Under the pieces are notes generated by a model. The model worked only from the letters and a program-made list of their open reading frames with translations. It made no database searches and was not told where the DNA came from. A stretch of 64,000 nucleotides of DNA from Arenicola marina (Eukaryota > Annelida > Polychaeta > Arenicolidae). Positions 57,155 through 64,000 of this stretch are shown here, piece after piece; position 1 is the first letter of the stretch; every line of letters starts with the position of its first letter. The stretch is from assembly GCA_964019135.1 (NCBI GenBank), contig OZ025261.1:33434738-33498737 (forward strand), given 5' to 3'. The position numbers and the translations under genes were made by a program.

Positions 57155-59498
57155 CCAGCAGCGCATAGCCCTACAGCCGGCAGCGTGGCTCTAACATGAA
57201 CCACGTGTGTCACTGTGACCCAGCGCATAGCCCTACAGCCGGCAGCGTGGCTCTAACATGGGCCACGTGTGTCACTGTGACCCATCGCATAGCCCTACAA
57301 CCGGCAGCGTGGCTCTAACATGGACCACGTGTGTCACTGTGACCCAGCGCATGGCCATAAGGCCGGCAGCCTGGCTCTAACATGGACCACGTGTGTCACT
57401 GTGACCCATCGCATAGCCCTACAACCGGCAGCGTGGCTCTAACATGGACCACGTGTGTCACTGTGACCCAGCGCATGGCCATAAGGCCGGCAGCCTGGCT
57501 CTAACATGGACCACGTGTGTCACTGTGACCCAGCGCATGGCTATAAAGCCGGCAGCCTGGCTCTAACATGGACCACGTGTGTCACTGTGACCCAGCGCAT
57601 GGCCATAAGGCCGGCAGCCTGGCTCTAACATGGACCACGTGTGTCACTGTGACCCAGCGCATGGCTATAAAGCCGGCAGCCTGGCTCTAACATGGACCAC
57701 GTGTGTCACTGTGACCCAGCGCATAGCCCTACAACCGGCAGCGTGGCTCTAACATGGACCACGTGTGCCACTGTGAGCCAGCGCATGGCCCTACAGCCGG
57801 CAGCGTGGCTCTAACATGGACCACGTGTGTCACTGTGAGCCAGCGCATGGCCATAAAGCCGGCAGCGTGGCTCTAACATGGGCCACGTGTGTCACTGTGA
57901 GCCAGCGCATAGCCCTACAGCCGGCAGCGTGGCTCTAACATGGGCCACGTGTGTCACTGTGAGCCAGCGCATGGCCATAAAGCCGGCAGCCTGACTTTAA
58001 CATGGGCCACGTGTGTCACTGTGATCCAGCGCATAGCCCTACAGCCGGCAGCGTGGCTCTAACATGGACCACGTGTGTCACTGTGACCCAGCGCATGGCC
58101 ATAAAGCCGGCAGCCTGACTCTAACATGGACCACGTGTGTCACTGTGACCCAGCGCATGGCCATAAAGCCGGCAGCATGACTCCAACATGGACCACGTGT
58201 GTCACTGTGACCCATCGCATGGCCCTACAACCGGCAGCGTGGCTCTAACATGGACCACGTGTGTCACTGTGACCCATCGCATGGCCCTACAGCCCGCAGC
58301 GTGGCTCTAACATGGACCACGTGTGTCACTGTGACCCAGCGCATGGCCATAAAGCCGGCAGCCTGACTCTAACATGGGCCACGTGTGTCACTGTGACCCA
58401 GCGCATAGCCCTACAACCGGCAGCGTGGCTCTAACATGGACCACGTGTGTCACCGTGACCCAGCGCATAGCCCTACAACCGGCAGCGTGGCTCTAACATG
58501 GACCACGTGTGTCACTGTGACCCAGCGCATGGCCCTACAGCCGGCAGCGTGGCTCTAACATGGACCACGTGTGTCACTGTGACCCAGCGCATGGCCATAA
58601 GGCCGGCAGCCTGGCTCTAACATGGACCACGTGTGTCACTGTGACCCAGCGCATGGCCATAAAGCCGGCAGCCTGACTCTAACATGGACCACGTGTGTCA
58701 CTGTGACCCAGCGCATGGCCATAAAGCCGGCAGCCTGACTCTAACATGGACCACGTGTGTCACTGTGACCCAGCGCATGGCCATAAAGCCGGCAGCCTGA
58801 CTCTAACATGGACCACGTGTGTCACTGTGACCCATCGCATAACCCTACAACCGGCAGCGTGGCTCTAACATGGACCACGTGTGTCACTGTGACCCAGCGC
58901 ATGGCCATAAAGCCGGCAGCCTGACTCTAACATGGACCACGTGTGTCACTGTGACCCAGCGCATGGCCATAAAGCCGGCAGCCTGACTCTAACATGGACC
59001 ACGTGTGTCACTGTGACCCAGCGCATGGCCATAAAGCCGGCAGCCTGACTCTAACATGGACCACGTGTGTCACTGTGACCCAGCGCATGGCCATAAAGCC
59101 GGCAGCCTGACTCTAACATGGACCACGTGTGTCACTGTGACCCAGCGCATGGCCATAAAGCCGGCAGCCTGACTCTAACATGGACCACGTGTGTCACTGT
59201 GACCCAGCGCATGGCCATAAAGCCGGCAGCCTGACTCTAACATGGACCACGTGTGTCACTGTGACCCAGCGCATGGCCATAAAGCCGGCAGCCTGACTCT
59301 AACATGGACCACGTGTGTCACTGTGACCCATCGCATAACCCTACAACCGGCAGCGTGGCTCTAACATGGACCACGTGTGTCACTGTGACCCAGCGCATGG
59401 CCATAAAGCCGGCAGCCTGACTCTAACATGGACCACGTGTGTCACTGTGACCCAGAGCATGGCCATAAAGCCGGCAGCCTGACTCTAACATGGACCAC
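57155..59498 (+). repeat. 62-bp minisatellite with an E-box in nearly every unit, about 38 copies
   Basis: Unit contains GGACCACGTGTGTCACTGTG, then ACCCAGCGCATGGCC and GCCGGCAGCCTG. Two unit types (AGCCCTACAGCC and GGCCATAAAGCC) are mixed on the left and more uniform on the right. The palindrome CACGTG is kept in nearly all copies. Confidence 0.96.
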
Positions 59499-59522
59499 GT
59501 AGTACTGATGTTTATCATTTAC

Positions 59523-59580
59523 AATAATCGATCTAGGGGACCCCAAGAGACTATCGGAGCTATCGGACCGAAAACTACAG
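59523..59580 (-). CDS. Weak candidate exon, neighbouring minus-strand gene (part b)
   Basis: Acceptor GACAACAG|CTGT, possible donor TTATT|GTAAAT. The frame reads CSFRSDSSDSLLGSPRSII. It is phase-compatible with the candidate at 60224-60258. No family recognised. Confidence 0.3.
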
Positions 59581-59745
59581 CTGTTGTCAGTTGATATGCA
59601 ATACATATACAGGAAGATCAAAACTACAGCCATTTTGAGTTGATATGTGGTACATATACAGCAGGGTCTTAGCCAGAATGTTTTTATTGCCAGCCAACAT
59701 TGTGGCTGGTAGAAGAAAGTGTTCATATGAAACTGTGAGCGTCAT

Positions 59746-60056
59746 CAGGGTCGGATCTAGGAATTTGCCAAGGGGGAGGGTTGCTCTCTGAAGACTTGTG
59801 ACCGGGGGGGGGTTTGCTCTGTGCTCTGAAAACTGGCGACGGGGGAAGCGGCTCCAAAGATTTGTGACTGGTGGGGGGGGGCGGTTAGAGAACCTGACTT
59901 TAACAGTGTATGTTGAGTTTCCCAAGCGGGGGGGGGGGTGCTCTCTGACCAATCGGGACTTTAACATGTATGTTAACATGTTTGTTGTATGTTCTGGTTC
60001 CCAAGGGGGGGGGGGGGGCAACCCCCCTACCCCCCCCCCCCCCAGATCCGCCCCTG
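59746..60056. mobile_element. Short terminal-inverted-repeat element (MITE-like)
   Basis: The left end CAGGGTCGGATCTAGG mirrors the right end (reverse complement CAGGGGCGGATCTGGG). It is flanked by GTCAT on both sides (59741-59745 and 60057-60061). Its interior is a series of degraded 'accession-like' G-run segments with no open frame. The ends resemble the CAGGGGCGGATC type common among hAT-like elements, though the 5-bp repeat does not fit the usual 8-bp hAT duplication. Confidence 0.65.
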
Positions 60057-60223
60057 GTCATGATTAGGTTCTAAACCTCCTGACCAAAAGACCATTTTTT
60101 GGGCGGGTAAACAGCGCCTGAGTGTCCGCCAAACTGAAAATCTGCCCGCTAAAATTAAAACTAAGACACAGGCGGGTCTCTGGCTAATACCCTGATATAC
60201 AGCAAGATAGATGTCATACTTAC

Positions 60224-60258
60224 AACATAAGATTCTTCTCCTCCTGAGCCTCGAAGTC
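60224..60258 (-). CDS. Weak candidate 35-nt microexon, neighbouring minus-strand gene (part a)
   Basis: Acceptor TTCATTGCAG|GACT and strong donor ATGTT|GTAAGT; the frame reads DFEAQEEKNLM. Its two leftover bases fit the candidate exon at 59523-59580. The gene is not identified. Confidence 0.3.
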
Positions 60259-61649
60259 CTGCAATGAAGACATTGAAATGAAGTCATCGCAAATGAAGTA
60301 TGAGTTTCTATCAATCAGTCAATTGGTGTTTTGGGCCATTTTTTTGCATACAAGGGATGATGAAAGATGAATGGAAGAAACAAGCCCCAGATTAGGTGCC
60401 GGCTTTATCAGATAATTATCTGTGTATTATTAGACACCAACATTGTTTTCTCATTTATCTATATACCGGTAACAAATATAATTTACAAACATTTACATCT
60501 GATGAATGGCCTAGTGCATTTCCCAAGGGTAGTGCCTATTTTTTGTACAACTACATTTTGATTTGAATATTCCTCTTTTCTCTCATAATGAAAAGTTTGC
60601 ATGTTGTTCAAGCTATTTTATATGCCTTTATCTATATCTACGCAGTATTTAGCATGGATAACATTGAACTACCTTATAACTTTCATGTCTGAATTGTGCT
60701 GTGGTGATAAATGTCTGCAGTGTTCAGGTGTTATGCAATGAGTAATCATCCAACCACCATGACACAGCAAGTGAATCAAAGTTTACATTCCTTCCCCCAC
60801 ATATATAGATTCTCAGGATATGTCTTCAGTAGTGGTCTATGAGATGTTAGTTAGCTGATGAACAATGTTGTACAATGTTCAGTCTAAAGCTGCTAAATCC
60901 TTTGCTTTTTTTAATTGCACAGTATTCATACATAATACTGTACTAAGATTTCTTATTACAGATAACAAAATACTACATATATCACGTCAATTTCCTTTAG
61001 TGGATTAGGGCCAGAGATATATAGTACTGCTCAGTGCAGATATGTATCACTCGCTACTCCCATTGTCAGTGAACACAACAGTGAAATATATAAGTATATA
61101 AACAATTATATATATCCACCATGGCCTTGAAGATGTCAATTGTAAGCACAGTCTCTCATCATTATCGGTACTTCAGCAATGCGACGATCTCTGGCACTTT
61201 AACATACAACAATATTCGATCATGGTGAGCTGTATAATTGTAGGAGTCGTATTAAGGAGTAAGATAATGTACAGACCACTGCAGCAGGAACATCAGACAG
61301 GCATGTCACCTGAGAGAACATATGTCAATAGGTAAATAACAAATTCTTATATATTATATCTACATCAGTTTGCTAGACCTTTTGTATAGACTAATCCCTT
61401 AGCTATCAAGTTCATCCCAATAATCTGAATATTTCTCACTTGTATCTGTTTTTGCAAGACATATTTGGAGCATCGACCTGATGCTATATGTGGTTTTGGT
61501 GCTTGCTGGTGCCTATGCAAATGAATGCAAATTGGTTCCCATTCTTCTGTTAGCATATGACATAAACTATAATATACATGCTTAGCCAATCAAACTCTCT
61601 TCTCCCACATGTGATGCATTGTTTACTGGTTTAATTACTCAAACAGAGC
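60259..61649. other. AT-rich unique sequence
   Basis: No exon, RNA gene or repeat family recognised. Confidence 0.4.
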
Positions 61650-61651
61650 TA

Positions 61652-62664
61652 CCGTATTTCACGTATATTTTCGGACACTGTATGTTTTCGGACACCCCCT
61701 CAAAGGCAGAAATAGGATAAATTTAGCGTACTGTAAGTTTTCGGACACCCAACGCAGATAATTTTTCAAGTGTATGTATATTTTCGGACACTATCGGACC
61801 TTAATTAACAATGCGTCTAGGCTCCTTTGTTATTGCGTAGTGCCGGCCCCCATGATTGCACTTCACTGCTTGTGATTGCAGGCTTTCGGCGAGAGGGGCA
61901 AGTCGCTGTCTAGGGGGTTATTTGTGCCGTGTATCAGGTGTGAAAGAGCAACACCTTGGTTGCTAAGTAATGAGCTGGGCTTTGGTCTTCATTGTGCTGG
62001 CCGGCGGACGAGTCAGTCGGCGGATGAGTTGTTTATAAACCGCGAAAGTAAACAAGCCTTAAATCACGGAATGCATGAAAGTATTTGATTAATTTATTTT
62101 ACCGAAGACTGCAGCACGTCGGCTGCAGAATCAAAGTTTCTCAAGAATTGATCCATGCTCTATATCGTTTTCCGAACAACTGTCATAGGATCGACTGCGC
62201 AGCTATATATATGGCACCTCTCGGATGGGAATTAATCCTCTTTGTTCTTGTAACCGTGTTTTATCTCTCAGAAGTTACCGTTATATTTGGCACAATGATT
62301 GCAGTTCATTGTCACTGATTGCAATTCATAACCACTGTTTGCCTAAAGCCATATCTTCATTGACATTAAAGTTATCGAGTATATTTTATCTCCTGTAACA
62401 GATGAGAGATCTGACGCAAGCAAATTGCACTCCGAGTATCTTCAAAACAATATTATACTCTTGATCACCTTGCCCGCTGTTAAGGTGTGAAGCAGCAACA
62501 CCTGGGTGTTGTCGACTCGCAATGTAGTAATTCTTAATCGATATTTTGTTATGTATGTATGTTTTCGGACAGTGGATGCGGGAGTCCATTTTATTGACTG
62601 TAAATATTCGGACAGCCAGAAAAACAATTATTTTTAAGTGTCCGAAAACATACGTGAAATACGG
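61652..62664. mobile_element. Non-autonomous DNA transposon with 28-bp inverted ends and TA duplication
   Basis: The left end CCGTATTTCACGTATATTTT (then CGGACACT) and the inverted right end agree at 27 of 28 bases, with TA on each side (61650-61651, 62665-62666), as in Tc1/mariner-type elements. TTTTCGGACA or near-matches recur several times near both ends. Two internal direct repeats (GTGTGAAAGAGCAACACC at about 61937, GTGTGAAGCAGCAACACC at about 62484) are present. No transposase was recognised in its two short open frames. Confidence 0.8.
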
Positions 62665-62666
62665 TA

Positions 62667-64000
62667 CTTGACAAATACACATATACTATTACACCTGTAT
62701 CTTAACAGCCAGTCAGATTGCATAAGGTGTTGTTTGCTCAGAGGCTATTATTTGTAACTTGATGGCCTAACCATAGTTCCATAATAACTAGGGTTTAACA
62801 TGTAATTCTGCATATGGCAAAAGGCTTTTATGACAGAGGGAGTCATTAATAAGACCATATAATGCCAGGACTACTGTACCCTCTCTGGTATATACCATAG
62901 GTTGATCTATAGATTTTATTTCAGAAATACTTTCTATATAAACTGTATGCTATACAGAAGAAATTCATCAAGCAACTCAAGTTACAGAGCTTACATATGC
63001 ACTTTACCGCTGCATAAAAATTGTTTCTTAAAATAATCAATAAATTCATTATGCATAGCTAGATCGAAATCATATTTAATAAATATAGAATATGTTTGAC
63101 CGTGTTGAAGGGCCTTTGACAAATATTTTCTTAAAATATATATTTAATCGACCAATACAGAGGTGGAATACTCAGCAGCATCCATACTTAATACCTAATT
63201 AAGGAGCACAGTGACATAATTTAGTTAAGCCTAATTGATAAGTTTTTAAACTGTTAAGCAGCTTAACATTCTAGGCTATCAGCCAGCCCGCATATACCCA
63301 GCCATGGGTACCATCAATATCCATCCACAATTTGCACAAAGCTCATCAATGACATCATATTCTACCAGATTGCTGCTCTAGATGACTAGAATTCTCCTAA
63401 ATTATATTATATGTTGAAATCCCAACGAGGGATTTCTTATTGCTCTGTGATCAACAACATATGTACAAAACGGTATATTTACTTTTCTGGCAAATGACAA
63501 CAATGACTGCATTAGAATGAGTTGCGTCGCCTGACCTGTCAGTGTGCTGGAATGAGATGTCTAATGGCTGAACGGCATAACAGCCGAGTCGCTCTCACCA
63601 CCCCTTACCATAGGTGGAGGAGAAAGCAGAGGGTGGTGACAAAGATTTCTGGATTCCACAAAAATGTGATGGAGACGGCACATATCGTTCACATATTCAT
63701 GTCCAGTATACATTTATGAAGCCTTAGGCACAAAGATTGAAGACCCCATGCGCTACACGCGAATTCATCAGTCCCCCAAATTTCAACCAAAACAAACCTT
63801 CTGCCGCTCACCGCCATTTGAAAAAAGCGCTCATTCCCGGACTCCTTAAAAACAAGGTTGGTTCCACTCTCACAGCAACGGGCACTCAGCTGCTTGTATG
63901 GCTTTAGTGACGCAAGGATGAGCACCCTCTGGCGTGAGAGTAAGCGTTCAGTGGCACTAGCCTTATTTTTGGTGAGTCCAGGAACAAGCCATATTTTTGA
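62667..64000. other. AT-rich sequence to the window end
   Basis: I recognise no gene or repeat family here. Confidence 0.4.

Overview
The window is animal genomic DNA dominated by one host gene and by tandem repeats. I read 16 exons on the minus strand (29671 down to 479) of an oxysterol-binding-protein-related protein of the ORP10/ORP11 type. All 15 exon junctions are phase-compatible. They give about 709 codons covering the N-terminus, PH domain, linker and first half of the lipid-transfer (ORD) domain; the rest of the ORD lies beyond base 1. One gene carrying both ORP10/11-like and ORP9-like residues, large introns, and minisatellites that straddle 5' splice sites suggest a non-vertebrate deuterostome. 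My best guess is an amphioxus (Branchiostoma): from memory, minisatellites spanning 5' splice junctions were described there under the name 'mirages'. That is inference; no species marker is visible.

Layout: 0.5-29.7 kb holds the gene. Its introns carry a donor-region repeat at 0.8-1.0 kb, a 55-bp array at 2.9-6.0 kb, a 41-bp array at 16.0-22.5 kb, a 21-bp array at 22.6-25.0 kb, a 12-bp array at 25.2-25.5 kb, a second, unrelated 41-bp array at 26.4-28.2 kb and a 37-bp array at 28.6-29.0 kb. From 29.7 to 31.0 kb is GC-rich DNA upstream of the first coding exon. From 31.0 to 41.6 kb is a 42-bp satellite-like array with higher-order structure, interrupted by a 5.4-kb 5'-truncated CR1/L2-group LINE. 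A 38-bp array rich in TGACGTCA follows (41.6-44.7 kb), then 25- and 27-bp arrays (45.1-46.3 kb), a 48-bp array (46.7-51.9 kb), small arrays (52.7-54.7 kb), a G-rich stretch and 56-bp array (54.9-57.0 kb), and a 62-bp E-box array (57.1-59.5 kb). The last 4.5 kb is lower-copy DNA with two short terminal-inverted-repeat elements and two weak candidate exons. Tandem arrays occupy roughly half of the window.

The most striking point is that four separate 5' splice sites of the same gene lie inside tandem duplications of their own exon-intron junction, in a graded series: 2 copies (exon 14), about 4 clear plus decayed copies (exon 15), about 56 copies (exon 12) and about 160 copies (exon 5). In the 55-bp array each unit also holds an acceptor-like and a donor-like site framing a 27-nt in-frame pseudo-exon. 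The very long open frames across the 41-, 21- and 48-bp arrays are products of repeat periodicity and are not called as genes.
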